Shown here: positions 24,858-34,247 of the stretch, piece after piece
Layout: every line of letters starts with the position of its first letter
Position numbering within the stretch: position 1 is the first letter of the stretch
Assembly (NCBI RefSeq): GCF_009910705.1
Contig: NZ_JAAAXJ010000007.1
Location: 62,001 to 126,000, forward strand
Length of the DNA: 64,000 nucleotides
Source: Microvirga arsenatis
GTDB lineage: Bacteria; Pseudomonadota; Alphaproteobacteria; Rhizobiales; Beijerinckiaceae
Reading direction: 5' to 3'
Notes under the pieces: model-generated
The model's input: the letters and a program-made list of their open reading frames with translations, nothing else
Database searches by the model: none
What the model was told of the DNA's origin: nothing
Translations under genes and position numbers: made by a program

Positions 24858-27767
24858 TTAGGCGGCCGCGGGGGCCGCTCCCACGAGCTGGCGCGCCTGC
24901 AGGGTCGACATGGGCTCTCCGAAGACCGGACCCTGCGCATATTCGCAGCCGAGCTGGTAGAGCTCGATGGCCTCGGACTCGCTCTCCGCGCCCTCCGCCA
25001 CGATCTCCATGCCGAGCTCGTGCGCCATCTTGACGATGGAGCGCAGGATCACCGGCTTGCCGGCCGCCATCTGGCGCACGAAGGATTCGTCCACCTTGAT
25101 CGTGTCGAAGGGAAAGCGCTGCAGGTAGGACAGGGCGGAATAGCCGGTGCCGAAATCGTCGAGGGACAGCCCGGCGCCGAGGTCGCGAAGGCGCGAGAGC
25201 ATCTGCGCCGAGTATTCCGGATTCTCCATCACGAGGCTTTCCGTCATCTCGATCTTGAGCGTGCCGGGAATGACGCCGGAGCGGGCGATCACCGTCTTCA
25301 CGTCCTGCAAAAGGTCGTGGCGCAGGAGGTGGTGGCTCGACATGTTCACGCTCGCGAAGATGGGCGGCTCGACCTCCAGCGCGTTCTGCCAGGCGGCAAG
25401 CTCGCGGCCGGTCTGCTCCAGCAGGAAGACGCTCAGCTTGACGATGAGGCCGGTCTCCTCCGCGATGGACATGAAATCCTCGGGGCCGATGCGCCCGAGG
25501 CGCGGGTGGTCCCACCGCAGCATCGACTCGAAGCCCGCGATCGTGCGGTCCTCCAGGCGCACGATGGGCTTGAACAGCACCCGCATCTCGCCCCGGTCGA
25601 GGGCGTGGCGAAGGTCGGTTTCCATCGTGAAGTGATCGCTACGGTCGGAGCGCATGGTGGGCCGGAACACCTCGATGCGGTCGCCGCCCTGGCGGCGGGC
25701 ATGAGCCATGGCGATCTCGGCATTGCGCAGAACCTCCTCGCGGCGCGCGGCGATCTGCGGATCGTAGAGGGCGATGCCGATGGAGGCGGTGAGGAAGAAC
25801 TCCCGCTCGGCATAGGTGAACGGCGTCGTCACCACCCGCCGCACCATGTCGGCGAAGGCGATGATGCGGTCGGGCTCCCGCTCCGAGAGCAGGATGATGG
25901 CGAACTCGTCGCCGGAGACGCGGGCGAGGGTATCCTGCGGCTTGAGCAGGCGGCTCAGGCGGCGCGACAGGGTCAGCAGCACGGAGTCGCCGGCCGCGTG
26001 ACCTGCTGTGGCGTTGATCTCCTTCAGTTTGTCCACGTCGATGACCAGCACCGTGGGGCGCAGCGTATCGTCCTGCCTTGCGAACGTCAGCGCAGACTCG
26101 AGCCGGTCGTAGAAGAGCTGGCGGTTCGGAAGGCTCGTGAGGTTGTCGTGCACCGCATCGTGCAGCAGGCGCTCCTCGGCGGTCTTGGTGTCCATCACGT
26201 CCGAGAGCGTCCCGACGATGCGCAGAACCTCGCCGTCGGAGCCGATCACCGGGCGCGCCTTCAGGCGGAACCAGTGATGGGCGCCGGAGGAGGAGCGCAG
26301 GCGGAAGTCCTGGGTCAGGCGGCCGCGGCGCTGCTCGATCACTGCGTCGAGGGCGAGCCGGTACCGGTCCTTGTCGAAGGGGTGGATCAGGTCGAACCAG
26401 GCGGAGGCGGGGCCTTCGAGCGAGCCGCGCTTGAGCCCGAGCTGATGCTCGACCTCAGGGCTGACGAAGATGTTGTCGGACACCACGTCCCAGTCGAACA
26501 CGATGTCGCCGGCGCCCGTGAGTGCCAGCGCCCGGCGCTCCGTGTCGTTGACGAAGCCACGGGCGAAGGCGCCGCCGGCGAAGGCATGCTGCATGACCGT
26601 GAAGCCGATGAGCATCACGATCAGCACGAGACCGCCGACGAGAGCGGGGGGCACGAGATCGGAGGTGAGCTGGCCCACCACGGTGAAGCTCGCCGCCGTC
26701 ACCCAGGCGACGAGGAGCAGCCATGTGGGCACGAGCATCACGGCGCGATCATAGCCGTGGGTTGCCAGATGGATCACGAGCACGAAGCCGATGCCGGCCA
26801 CCGCCGCGATGGACATGCGCGCCACGCCCGAGGCCACGGGCGGGTCGATCACCGCAAGTCCCACCAACGCGCCGAGGAACAGCAGCCACACGGCGGCCAC
26901 ATGGCTGTAGCGCACGTGCCAGCGGTTGAGGTTGAGATAGGCGAAGAGGAAGACGAGCAGGGTCGCCGCCAGCACCGCCTCGGCGCCCGCGCGGTAGATC
27001 TGCTCGGTGGCTTCCGAGATGGGGAAGACGCGCTGGAAGAAGCCGAAATCGATGCAGGCATAGGCGAGCACCGCCCAGGCGAGCGCCGCGGCAGCCGGGA
27101 AGATCAGGGCGCCCTTCACCACGAAGACGATGGTGAGGAAGAGGGCGAGCAGACCCGCGATGCCGATGATGATGCCTTTGTAGAGGGTGAGCCCGTTGAT
27201 CCTGTCCTTGTAGGCGTCCGCATCCCACAGGTGGAGCTGCGGGATGTTGTCGGAGCGCAGCTCGGCCACGAAGGTGACGGTGGTGCCCGGGTCGAGGGTG
27301 ACGAGGAAGGTGTCGGCATCCTCGCTCTCCTCGCGCTCGGGCCTGATGCCCTGGCTCGCGGTGATGGCGGCGATGCGGGTCGCGCCCAGATCGGGCCAGA
27401 GGACCCCGGATCCGGTGAGCCGGAAATGGGGTGCCACCAGCAGGCGCTCGATCTGCTCGTCGGTGTCGTTGGTGAGCGCGAAAACCATCCAGTCCGGCCG
27501 CGTGCCCGTCTCGCGCGCCTTCACGGCAATGCGGCGAACGATGCCGTCGCGCCCCGGTGCGGTCGAGATGCGGATCTCGTCCCCGTCCGAGTTGTAGCGC
27601 TCGATGGCGGGGGTGAGGTCGATGGCCTTCATCTTGGGATCGACGCGCACGGATTCCACCGCCCAGCCGGCCGTAGGCCAGGCGAGCCCCAGGAATGTCG
27701 CCAACAGAAGGGTTATGGCGAAAGATACGATCCGCAATGCTTCGGTCTTTCGTCCGGTACTAAACAT
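24858..27767 (-). CDS. 7TM-PAS-GGDEF-EAL cyclic-di-GMP signalling protein
   Basis: 969 residues. A signal peptide (about 1-36) is followed by an exported beta-rich sensor region to about 195. Seven or so membrane helices span 197-400, and a PAS domain lies at about 415-530. GGDEF spans about 533-700 with motif S618-G-D-E-F, and EAL about 712-960 with motif E747-S-M instead of E-A-L. EMTES, DDFGTGYS, the KVDES lysine and the AEGAE glutamate of the EAL fold are intact. The SGDEF variant can still be active in some cyclases; the ESM change makes phosphodiesterase activity less certain. The exported-sensor plus 7TM layout recalls 7TMR-DISM receptors. The start at 27767 places the signal peptide at the N-terminus. 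Confidence 0.9.
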   Translation of the reverse strand: MFSTGRKTEALRIVSFAITLLLATFLGLAWPTAGWAVESVRVDPKMKAIDLTPAIERYNSDGDEIRISTAPGRDGIVRRIAVKARETGTRPDWMVFALTNDTDEQIERLLVAPHFRLTGSGVLWPDLGATRIAAITASQGIRPEREESEDADTFLVTLDPGTTVTFVAELRSDNIPQLHLWDADAYKDRINGLTLYKGIIIGIAGLLALFLTIVFVVKGALIFPAAAALAWAVLAYACIDFGFFQRVFPISEATEQIYRAGAEAVLAATLLVFLFAYLNLNRWHVRYSHVAAVWLLFLGALVGLAVIDPPVASGVARMSIAAVAGIGFVLVIHLATHGYDRAVMLVPTWLLLVAWVTAASFTVVGQLTSDLVPPALVGGLVLIVMLIGFTVMQHAFAGGAFARGFVNDTERRALALTGAGDIVFDWDVVSDNIFVSPEVEHQLGLKRGSLEGPASAWFDLIHPFDKDRYRLALDAVIEQRRGRLTQDFRLRSSSGAHHWFRLKARPVIGSDGEVLRIVGTLSDVMDTKTAEERLLHDAVHDNLTSLPNRQLFYDRLESALTFARQDDTLRPTVLVIDVDKLKEINATAGHAAGDSVLLTLSRRLSRLLKPQDTLARVSGDEFAIILLSEREPDRIIAFADMVRRVVTTPFTYAEREFFLTASIGIALYDPQIAARREEVLRNAEIAMAHARRQGGDRIEVFRPTMRSDRSDHFTMETDLRHALDRGEMRVLFKPIVRLEDRTIAGFESMLRWDHPRLGRIGPEDFMSIAEETGLIVKLSVFLLEQTGRELAAWQNALEVEPPIFASVNMSSHHLLRHDLLQDVKTVIARSGVIPGTLKIEMTESLVMENPEYSAQMLSRLRDLGAGLSLDDFGTGYSALSYLQRFPFDTIKVDESFVRQMAAGKPVILRSIVKMAHELGMEIVAEGAESESEAIELYQLGCEYAQGPVFGEPMSTLQARQLVGAAPAAA

Positions 27768-27936
27768 TGGAACAGGATTGGTACCGGTCAGGAGGCTTGA
27801 GGGCAAGGTGAACCCTGCCAGGGCCCCCACTTGTCCGCAGGACTCAGGTGTTATCGTTATCACGCGCCATGCGGCGCGTTTGCGGCGGGATTGAGGAGAG
27901 CTGAGCATGCCCTTAGGGCAGGTGCGGCGGAAAAAC

Positions 27937-29220
27937 TCAGCCGCGTAGCCGCGCGGCGATGCTCTCCAGGGGCGGCAGGCTCTTGATGGGCCCGATCGCC
28001 GCCAGGGTGGGGGTGCCCTGGAGCAGGCGGCGCCCCGCCTCGCGCACATGCTCCACTTCGAGCGCATCGACCTTGCGGACGATCTCCTCGCTGGAGATCA
28101 GCCGGCCCCAGGACAGGAGCTGGCGCGCCACCCGCTCGATGCGGCCGCCCGGGGTTTCCAGGGCGGTGAGGAGGGCCACCTTCATCTGCGCCTTGGCGCG
28201 GATCAGCTCGACCTCGCTGATGTCCTGCGTCGCCTGGACCATGCAGGCGAGCGTCACATCCATCAGCTCGGCCACATCCGAGCCGGCGGTTCCGGCGCCG
28301 ATGCCGAAGAGGCCGCAATCGGAAAACGGCCAGTGGAAGGAATCGATGGAATAGGCAAGCCCGCGGGTCTCGCGCACCTCGTGCCAGAGCCGCGAGGTGA
28401 GCCCGCCGCCCAGCATGTGGGCGAAGAGATGGGCGGCGTAGTAGTTCGGATCCTTGAACGAGAGCCCCGGCAGGCCCAGCACGAGATTGGCCTGCTCCAG
28501 CTTGCGCGGGATCCGCCGCTCGCCGCCGGTGTAGCGGCCCGCCTCCGGCTGGCGCGATTCGACGGCGGGCATGGCCCCGAACAGGCGCTCGGCCAGATCG
28601 ACGATGCGGGCGTGCTCCACATCGCCGGCTGCGGCGAGCACCATCTTGCCGGGCGTATATTCCCGCGCGAGGAAGGCGCGGATCGTCGCCTCGTCGAAGC
28701 TTTTGATCGTGTCCGGGGTGCCCAGGATCGGGCGGCCGACGGCCTGACCCGCGAAGGCCGTTTCCATGAAGGCGTCGTAGATGAGATCGTCCGGCGTGTC
28801 CTCGACGGCCGCATATTCCTGCAGGATCACGCCCTTCTCGCGGGCGAGCTCGCCCGCCTCGAAGGCGGAGTGGATGAGGATGTCGCCGAGCACGTCGAGG
28901 GCGACGTCCACGTTCTCGCCGAGAACCCGGGCCGTATAGCTCGTGTACTCGACGCTGGTGGCGGCATTGATGTCGCCGCCCACATTCTCGATGTCCTCGG
29001 CGATCTGGCGGGCGGAGCGCCGCGCCGTGCCCTTGAAGGCCATGTGCTCGATGAGGTGCGACAGCCCGTGCTCGTGCGGCTCTTCGTGGCGCGACCCGGT
29101 GCCGACCCAGACGCCCAACGTCGCCGTGGCGATTTCCGGCATCCGCTCGGTGGCGACCATCAGGCCGTTGGGCAGGGTGGTGATGTCGATCCGCTTCTCG
29201 CGGACGAAGTGCTGGTTCAT
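27937..29220 (-). CDS. M16-family zinc peptidase (mitochondrial-processing-peptidase-like)
   Basis: 427 residues. The inverted zinc motif HLIEH is at 55-59 within GLSHLIEHMAFKGT, and the third ligand lies in the glutamate-rich stretch EKGVILQEYAAVEDTP. The second, inactive half contains LGGGLTSRLWHEVRETRGLAYSI. These bacterial proteins are close relatives of the mitochondrial processing peptidase beta subunit. The start overlaps the thrC stop (ATGA), an arrangement widely conserved in alphaproteobacteria, although no metabolic link to threonine is known. There is no signal peptide, so a cytosolic enzyme is expected. Confidence 0.95.
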   Translation of the reverse strand: MNQHFVREKRIDITTLPNGLMVATERMPEIATATLGVWVGTGSRHEEPHEHGLSHLIEHMAFKGTARRSARQIAEDIENVGGDINAATSVEYTSYTARVLGENVDVALDVLGDILIHSAFEAGELAREKGVILQEYAAVEDTPDDLIYDAFMETAFAGQAVGRPILGTPDTIKSFDEATIRAFLAREYTPGKMVLAAAGDVEHARIVDLAERLFGAMPAVESRQPEAGRYTGGERRIPRKLEQANLVLGLPGLSFKDPNYYAAHLFAHMLGGGLTSRLWHEVRETRGLAYSIDSFHWPFSDCGLFGIGAGTAGSDVAELMDVTLACMVQATQDISEVELIRAKAQMKVALLTALETPGGRIERVARQLLSWGRLISSEEIVRKVDALEVEHVREAGRRLLQGTPTLAAIGPIKSLPPLESIAARLRG

Positions 29221-30632
29221 GCGGCAGCGCCTTTGACCGCCCGCGCGCGCTCGCGGATGAAGCGCTCGACCGCAGCTTGGTCGTTGGGGAGAACGGTAAA
29301 GCTCTCCCGGCGCTCCAGCAGATCAGCCATGTGCGGCGGAAGTGCGGGGCGCAGGCCCGTCGCGCGCTCCACCGCATCCGGGAATTTTGCGGGATGGGCG
29401 GTGGAGAGGGCCACCACGGGTGTTTGCGGATCGTCCTTCAGCAGGGCGCGACCGGCGCGGGTGCCCACCGCGCTGTGCGGATCGAGCATGGTGCCGGTGC
29501 TGCGATAGGTCTCGGCCATCTCGGCCATGACGTTATCCTCGTTCACGGCCTGAGCCGAGAATTCCTGACGGATGCGCGCGAGCGGCTCCGCGTCGATCAG
29601 GAAGGCGCGGGACTGATGGAGGCTTGCCATGAGGCGGCGGATCGCCTCGCCATCGCGGTTATAGGCCTCGAACAGCAGGCGCTCGAAGTTGGACGAGATC
29701 TGGATGTCCATGGAGGGCGAGGTGGTGGGCTCGACGCCCCTGATCTCGTAGGCGCCCGAGCCCAGCGTGCGGGCGAGGATGTCGTTGGCGTTGGTGCCGA
29801 TCATCAGCCGCTCGATGGGCAGCCCCATGCGCTTGGCCACCCAGCCGGCGAGGATGTCGCCGAAATTGCCCGTCGGCACCGAGAAGGAGACCGGCCGGTG
29901 CGGCGCGCCCAGCGCGACGGCGGCGGTGAAGTAATAGACCGTCTGCGCGGCGACGCGCGCCCAATTGATGGAATTCACGCCCGAGAGCTGCAGCTCGTCG
30001 CGGAAGCGGGCATGGTTGAACATGCCCTTCACCATGGTCTGGCAGTCGTCGAACGTGCCTTCCACCGCAAGCGCATGCACGTTGGGCGAGGCCACGGTCG
30101 TCATCTGCCGCCGCTGCACGTCCGAGACGCGCCCATGCGGGTAGAGGATGAAGATGTCGACCTGGTCGAGGCCCTTGAAGGCCTCCACCGCCGCGCTGCC
30201 CGTGTCGCCCGAGGTGGCGCCGACGATGGTGGCCCGCGCCCCGCGGGCCTTCAGCACGTGATCCATGAGGCGGCCCAGGAGCTGCATCGCCACGTCCTTG
30301 AACGCGAGCGTCGGGCCGTGGAAGAGCTCCAGCACGAACAGGTTGTCGCCGATCTGGGTCAGCGGGCAGACGGCCGCATGGCGGAAGGTGGCGTAGGACT
30401 CGTCGATCATGCGCCCGAGCGCGGCCTCGGGGATGTCGCCGTCGACCAGCGGCCCGAGCACGGCCTTCGCCACCTCCGCATAGGGCTTGCCGGCGAAGCT
30501 CCGGATCGCCTCCGCGGTCAAGCTAGGCCAGCTTTCCGGCAGGTACAGGCCGCCGTCCCGGGCAAGGCCGGTCAGCAGGGCATCGGCGAAGCCGAGCGCG
30601 GGGGCTTCCCCGCGGGTCGAGACATGGAGCAA
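29217..30632 (-). CDS. thrC: Threonine synthase
   Basis: 471 residues. A PLP enzyme that converts O-phosphohomoserine to threonine. The N-terminus (MLHVSTRGEAPALGFADALLTGLARDGGLYLPE) is the long-form type, and the PLP lysine is in PTLAFKDVAMQLLG. The phosphate-binding loop is GATSGDTGSAAVEAF. It acts after ThrB, encoded at 21.2-22.2 kb. It is the first gene of a unit with the M16 peptidase. Confidence 0.97.
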   Translation of the reverse strand: MLHVSTRGEAPALGFADALLTGLARDGGLYLPESWPSLTAEAIRSFAGKPYAEVAKAVLGPLVDGDIPEAALGRMIDESYATFRHAAVCPLTQIGDNLFVLELFHGPTLAFKDVAMQLLGRLMDHVLKARGARATIVGATSGDTGSAAVEAFKGLDQVDIFILYPHGRVSDVQRRQMTTVASPNVHALAVEGTFDDCQTMVKGMFNHARFRDELQLSGVNSINWARVAAQTVYYFTAAVALGAPHRPVSFSVPTGNFGDILAGWVAKRMGLPIERLMIGTNANDILARTLGSGAYEIRGVEPTTSPSMDIQISSNFERLLFEAYNRDGEAIRRLMASLHQSRAFLIDAEPLARIRQEFSAQAVNEDNVMAEMAETYRSTGTMLDPHSAVGTRAGRALLKDDPQTPVVALSTAHPAKFPDAVERATGLRPALPPHMADLLERRESFTVLPNDQAAVERFIRERARAVKGAAA

Positions 30633-30673
30633 TGTCGATCTCCTGGAAAATCCGGGCGGACATTATGGTGATG

Positions 30674-30701
30674 GACCGGATGCGGCAAGCCGCATCCGGT
30701 C
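30674..30701 (-). terminator. Strong hairpin downstream of the GNAT gene
   Basis: A perfect 13-bp inverted repeat GACCGGATGCGGC / GCCGCATCCGGTC with a 2-base centre, 8 bases past the GNAT stop on the minus strand. There is no T-tract, so termination is probable but not certain. Confidence 0.55.
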
Positions 30702-30708
30702 GCAGAAT

Positions 30709-31244
30709 TCACGCTTTTATCCGCGCCATCGCATAAGCATCGACGAAGGCGCCGCCCCGAAAGGCGAAATCCCTGTGGGTGCCCTCGATCTCGAAGCCGT
30801 GGCGCTTGTAGAGGGCGATCGCCGGGGCGTTGTCCACATAGACGGTGAGCTCGATGCGGCGAAGGTTGAGCCAGTCGTCCACGATTCCGATGAGTTCGCG
30901 CAGGAGCCGCGTGCCGATGCCCCGGCCGTGGAATTCGTCGTGCAGGCCCATGCCCAGATAGGCGACGTGCGCGCGCCGGCCCTGGTGGCGCTCGAAGCCT
31001 CCGCTGCCGATGATCCGGCCGTCATGCTCGACCACGAGGCTGACATTGTTGTTCGGGGCGATGCTCTCGAGCCACTTCCGGGTGGCCTCGGGCGCCTGAT
31101 GGGGCAGGCGCAGGGTGCCCCAGCGGTAGCCGGGGTTGTTTCCGAGGGCCGCAATACCCTCGCAGTCACCGGGCCGGCAGCCCGAATGACGATGTCGCCG
31201 GCCGCCGTGGGCCTGGGTGGACGAGGTGTGGGTTCGATGTCCAT
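30709..31244 (-). pseudogene. GNAT-family N-acetyltransferase gene with one frameshift
   Basis: From the ATG at 31244 (GAGGAGAG upstream) the frame encodes MDIEPTPRPPRPTAAGDIVIRAAGP and then goes off-family. A +1 base at about 31168-31173 (a run of G on the minus strand) would continue it as GDCEGIAALGNNPGYRWGTLRLP and on to the stop at 30709. The downstream frame holds the complete acetyl-CoA site (GMGLHDEFHGRGIGTRLLREL) and the C-terminal LYKRHGFEIEGTHRDFAFRGG of RimJ/SpeG-like acetyltransferases. Everything except one base is intact, so it is either a very recent mutation or a sequencing error in a G/C run. It lies between thrC and SURF1. Confidence 0.75.
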
Positions 31245-31290
31245 GTCGCTCTCCTCTGGATGAAGGCGGAGGCGAACGGAACCTTGGCGA

Positions 31291-31316
31291 AAGCCCTGCT
31301 CGTCTCCGCAGGGCTT
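31291..31316 (-). terminator. Hairpin downstream of the cytochrome oxidase cluster
   Basis: AAGCCCTGC / GCAGGGCTT, 9 bp with an 8-base loop, on the minus strand about 150 bases after the SURF1 stop. It has only a short T-run, so its role as terminator is tentative. Confidence 0.4.
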
Positions 31317-31469
31317 GTCGGGAATGCTCGACGCTTCCTAAACGCGCAAAGCCTCTCCCGTGCGCCCTGCAAGGCGCATCGTGAGATGGGCTACGGTCAT
31401 GAGAAGCGTGAACATGGTTCGCAGGATAGATGCGCTTCGCCCGAAAGCCAAACGGTTTTGCGGATATTC

Positions 31470-32234
31470 CTACGACGGCTCGGCCGGAGAGGGCTCCTTC
31501 AGCCTCTTCCACGCGAAAGCTGCAAAGACTCCGATGAGGGTCAGGGCAATGCCGTACCAGGTCAGCGCGTATTGCAGGTGGTTGTTCGGCAGGGTGAGCG
31601 GCGTCTGCCCGCCGCGGGGCCAGCCCCCGGTATTGGGGCTTGCATCGGCATCGATCAGGAAGGGCGCGACGCGCTCCAGCTTGTGGGCTGCGGCAATGGC
31701 CTGGGGATCGCGGGCGAACCATTGGTTGCGGGCGGGATCGTCGTCGGGCGTGAAGGGATTGCGGGCTTCGGGCGCCCGCACGAGGCCTGTGACCGTCACC
31801 TCGCCGGCGGGCTGGCTCTCCGGTCGGCGGGCGGGGTCGCGCAGGTCGGTCGGAACGAAGCCGCGGTTGACCATCACGATGGCGCCGCTCGAGAGTTTGA
31901 GAGGCGTGACGAGGTAGTAGCCCTGGACAGGAGCGCCCTGGCGCTCGCCGGGAGCGAGGCCGTAAACCGGGGTTTCGAGGGGGTGGAGGAAGGTGCCGGT
32001 TACGCGCACCTTCCGGAACTCGTCCTGGTCGGCCCGCCAGGTGGGCCACTCCGCCTCCGGCAGGATGGCGCCGGGCTCGCCATGGGCGCGGGCCTCGATC
32101 TGCGCGATCAGGCTCTCCTTCCAGGCCTTGCGCTGGAGCTGCCAGGTGCCGAGCCCGATCAGGATGGCAAGCGCCACGAGCGCCGCGAGGCCCGGGACGA
32201 GGAGGGAACGGCCCTTTCTCAGCGCGGCGGTCAT
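31470..32234 (-). CDS. SURF1-family cytochrome oxidase biogenesis protein
   Basis: 254 residues with one membrane helix at each end (about 13-32 and 222-242) and a periplasmic loop between them, the standard SURF1 layout. Typical motifs are LGTWQLQRKAWKE, FLHPLETPVYG, YYLVTPLKLSSGAIVMVNRGFVP and LPNNHLQYALTWYGIAL. The family helps insert heme a into oxidase subunit I. The start at 32234 overlaps the DUF983 stop by 4 bases. It is the last gene of the cox cluster. Confidence 0.95.
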   Translation of the reverse strand: MTAALRKGRSLLVPGLAALVALAILIGLGTWQLQRKAWKESLIAQIEARAHGEPGAILPEAEWPTWRADQDEFRKVRVTGTFLHPLETPVYGLAPGERQGAPVQGYYLVTPLKLSSGAIVMVNRGFVPTDLRDPARRPESQPAGEVTVTGLVRAPEARNPFTPDDDPARNQWFARDPQAIAAAHKLERVAPFLIDADASPNTGGWPRGGQTPLTLPNNHLQYALTWYGIALTLIGVFAAFAWKRLKEPSPAEPS

Positions 32235-32602
32235 TTCTCGAAGCGTCCTTCCTCGGCCTTGTGGTGGTATTGCAGGTTCATCAGAACACCCTTGAGCGGC
32301 CGCACCATGAGGAGGCTCAAGCCGATGCTGAGCGCCGTCCACAGGACGAGGTGGAGCCAGATCGGCGGCTCGTAGGTGAACTCGGCCCAGAGGGCGAGGG
32401 CCACCACCACGATTCCGACAAAGGACATGACGAAGAAGGCCGGGCCGTCCCCCGTATCCGTGAAGGCGAGATCGAGGCCGCAGACCTCGCATTTCGGCTG
32501 CACCGTGAGAAAGCCCTTGAACACATGTCCCTTGCCGCAGCGGGGGCATCGTCCCTTGAGGCCGGTCGCGATGGGCGAGGGAGCGGACGGGTCATGAGCC
32601 AC
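32231..32602 (-). CDS. DUF983 protein of the cytochrome oxidase cluster
   Basis: 123 residues. The N-terminal zinc-ribbon-like pair GRCPRCGKGHVF ... PKCEVCGLDL is followed by two membrane helices (FFVMSFVGIVVVALALWAEF and LHLVLWTALSIGLSLLMV). The function is unassigned, but it occurs consistently between coxC and SURF1 in alphaproteobacteria, which suggests a part in oxidase assembly. It is translationally coupled to SURF1. Confidence 0.93.
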   Translation of the reverse strand: MAHDPSAPSPIATGLKGRCPRCGKGHVFKGFLTVQPKCEVCGLDLAFTDTGDGPAFFVMSFVGIVVVALALWAEFTYEPPIWLHLVLWTALSIGLSLLMVRPLKGVLMNLQYHHKAEEGRFEK

Positions 32603-32664
32603 GGCTTTTCTCCGATATGGCCGGTGGGGCCGACCGAGAGATGGTGACGGCCCCCCGAAAAGCG

Positions 32665-32689
32665 AAGGGCGGCTGTGAAGGCCGCCCTT
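32665..32689 (-). terminator. Hairpin terminator between coxC and DUF983
   Basis: Minus strand AAGGGCGGC-CTTCACA-GCCGCCCTT, a perfect 9-bp stem, followed by CGCTTTTC, 28 bases after the coxC stop. It may attenuate rather than separate, because the downstream genes belong to the same pathway. Confidence 0.65.
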
Positions 32690-32716
32690 GCCGAACTTGT
32701 ATCGTGGTGAGCGGGA

Positions 32717-33580
32717 TCAGTGGCCGCCGCCGGCGACCGGTCCGCCGTAGCCCCACACGTAGATGGCGGCGAAGAGGAAGAGCCACACCACGTCGACGAA
32801 GTGCCAGTACCAGGCGGCGAACTCGAAGCCGAGATGCTGCTGGGGCGTGAAGTCGCCGCGATAGGCGCGGAGCAGGCACACGGCCAGGAAGATCGTGCCG
32901 ATGATCACGTGGGCGCCGTGGAAGCCGGTCGCCATGAAGAAGGTGGCGCCGTAGATGTTGCCGCTGAAGCCGAAGGCGGCGTGGCTGTACTCGTAGGCCT
33001 GCACGCAGGTGAAGATCAGGCCGAGGATCACCGTGAGCCACAGCCCCATCTTGAGGCCCTGCCGGTCGTTCTCCAGGAGCGCGTGGTGCGCCCAGGTGAC
33101 CGTGGTGCCGGAGGTGAGCAGGATCAGGGTGTTGAGGAGCGGCAGGTGCCAGGGATCGAAGGTCTCGATGCCCTTGGGCGGCCACACGCCGCCGAGCGCC
33201 TCGACGCGCGAGTAGAGCTGCGGATCGTTGGCATAGAGGGCGGCGTCGAAATAGGCCCAGAACCAGGCGGCGAAGAACATCACCTCGGAGGCGATGAACA
33301 TGATCATGCCGTAGCGGTGATGGAGCTGGACCACGCGGGTGTGGAAGCCGGTATTGGCTTCCTTCACCACGTCCGACCACCAGGCGATCATCGTGTAGAG
33401 CACGCCGATGATGCCCGCGCCGAAGATGAACGGGCCGAGATCGAGCCCGGCGATGGTGATGTCCTTCCACCAGGTCACGAACCCGGATGCCAGGAGGAAG
33501 GCGCTGACCGCGCCGATGAGCGGCCACGGGCTCGGTTCAAGGATGTGGTAGTCGTGGTTCTTGGCGTGGGCCTCGGCCAT
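32717..33580 (-). CDS. coxC: Cytochrome c oxidase subunit III
   Basis: 287 residues with seven membrane helices. Family motifs are FITWWKD-like GFVTWWKDI, the extended [36 protein letters not shown], and [20 protein letters not shown], with [14 protein letters not shown] at the end. It has no redox centre but stabilises the proton-pumping aa3 core. It lies downstream of ctaG on the minus strand. Confidence 0.97.
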   Translation of the reverse strand: MAEAHAKNHDYHILEPSPWPLIGAVSAFLLASGFVTWWKDITIAGLDLGPFIFGAGIIGVLYTMIAWWSDVVKEANTGFHTRVVQLHHRYGMIMFIASEVMFFAAWFWAYFDAALYANDPQLYSRVEALGGVWPPKGIETFDPWHLPLLNTLILLTSGTTVTWAHHALLENDRQGLKMGLWLTVILGLIFTCVQAYEYSHAAFGFSGNIYGATFFMATGFHGAHVIIGTIFLAVCLLRAYRGDFTPQQHLGFEFAAWYWHFVDVVWLFLFAAIYVWGYGGPVAGGGH

Positions 33581-33648
33581 GTCGTGCTGTCTCCGTGCCT
33601 CGGATGTGAACTCGCTTTAAGACGTTTCGGTCCAGCTTGTCACGTCCC

Positions 33649-34239
33649 TTATTGCGCGATGGTCTTGGTGGATGAAGTGGTCTCCGCCACCGGCTTTCCG
33701 CCCTTCGACGGGAAGTAGGTGTAGGAGAGGGTGATGGATGAAAGGTCCTTCACGTCGGGGTCCTCCGCCAGGCGGGGATCGACGTAGAACACGACCGCGG
33801 ATTCCAGGGTCTCGCCCGGCTGCAGGGTCTGCTCGGTGAAGCAGAAGCACTCGAGCTTGGAGAAATAGGTGCCGGCCAGATCGGGCTGCACGTTGTAGGT
33901 GGCAATGCCCGTGGTCGGCTTGTCGCCCCTGTTGGTGACCTTGTAGAGCACGGTCGTGGTCTCCCCGAGCTTGACCGTCACCGCGGGGGTTTCAGGGGCG
34001 AAGCGCCAGTTCAGGCCGGGCGCCACGTTGGAATCGAAGCGAACCGAAATCGTCCTGTTCGTCGCCTGCGTGTCGTTGCTGGCCCGGGCGACGGGCGTGC
34101 CGCCGAAGCCCGTGACCTTGCAGAACAGGTCGTAGAGGGGGACGGACGCATAGGCGAGGCCGACCATGCCCACGACGACGCCGACGCAGGCGAGGGCCGT
34201 ACGGTTCATCTTGCGCTGGGTGTGGGAGGTTTCAGCCAT
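33649..34239 (-). CDS. ctaG: Cytochrome c oxidase assembly protein CtaG/Cox11
   Basis: 196 residues. A single N-terminal membrane anchor (TALACVGVVVGMVGLAYASVPLY) precedes a periplasmic copper-binding domain. The copper site CFCF is in KLECFCFTEQTLQPGE, and VFYVDPRLAEDPD and LSYTYFPSK are standard Cox11 blocks. It delivers copper to the CuB site of subunit I. The ATG at 34239 is preferred over a GTG four codons upstream. It lies 8 bases after the small coxF-like gene. Confidence 0.96.
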   Translation of the reverse strand: MAETSHTQRKMNRTALACVGVVVGMVGLAYASVPLYDLFCKVTGFGGTPVARASNDTQATNRTISVRFDSNVAPGLNWRFAPETPAVTVKLGETTTVLYKVTNRGDKPTTGIATYNVQPDLAGTYFSKLECFCFTEQTLQPGETLESAVVFYVDPRLAEDPDVKDLSSITLSYTYFPSKGGKPVAETTSSTKTIAQ

Positions 34240-34247
34240 GTCGAGCC

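Noticed and set aside
25020-27800. 926-codon plus-strand open frame opposite the GGDEF-EAL gene
   Set aside because: Antisense shadow: the encoded protein is Glu/His/Gly-rich with no domain, whereas the other strand carries an ordered multidomain protein.
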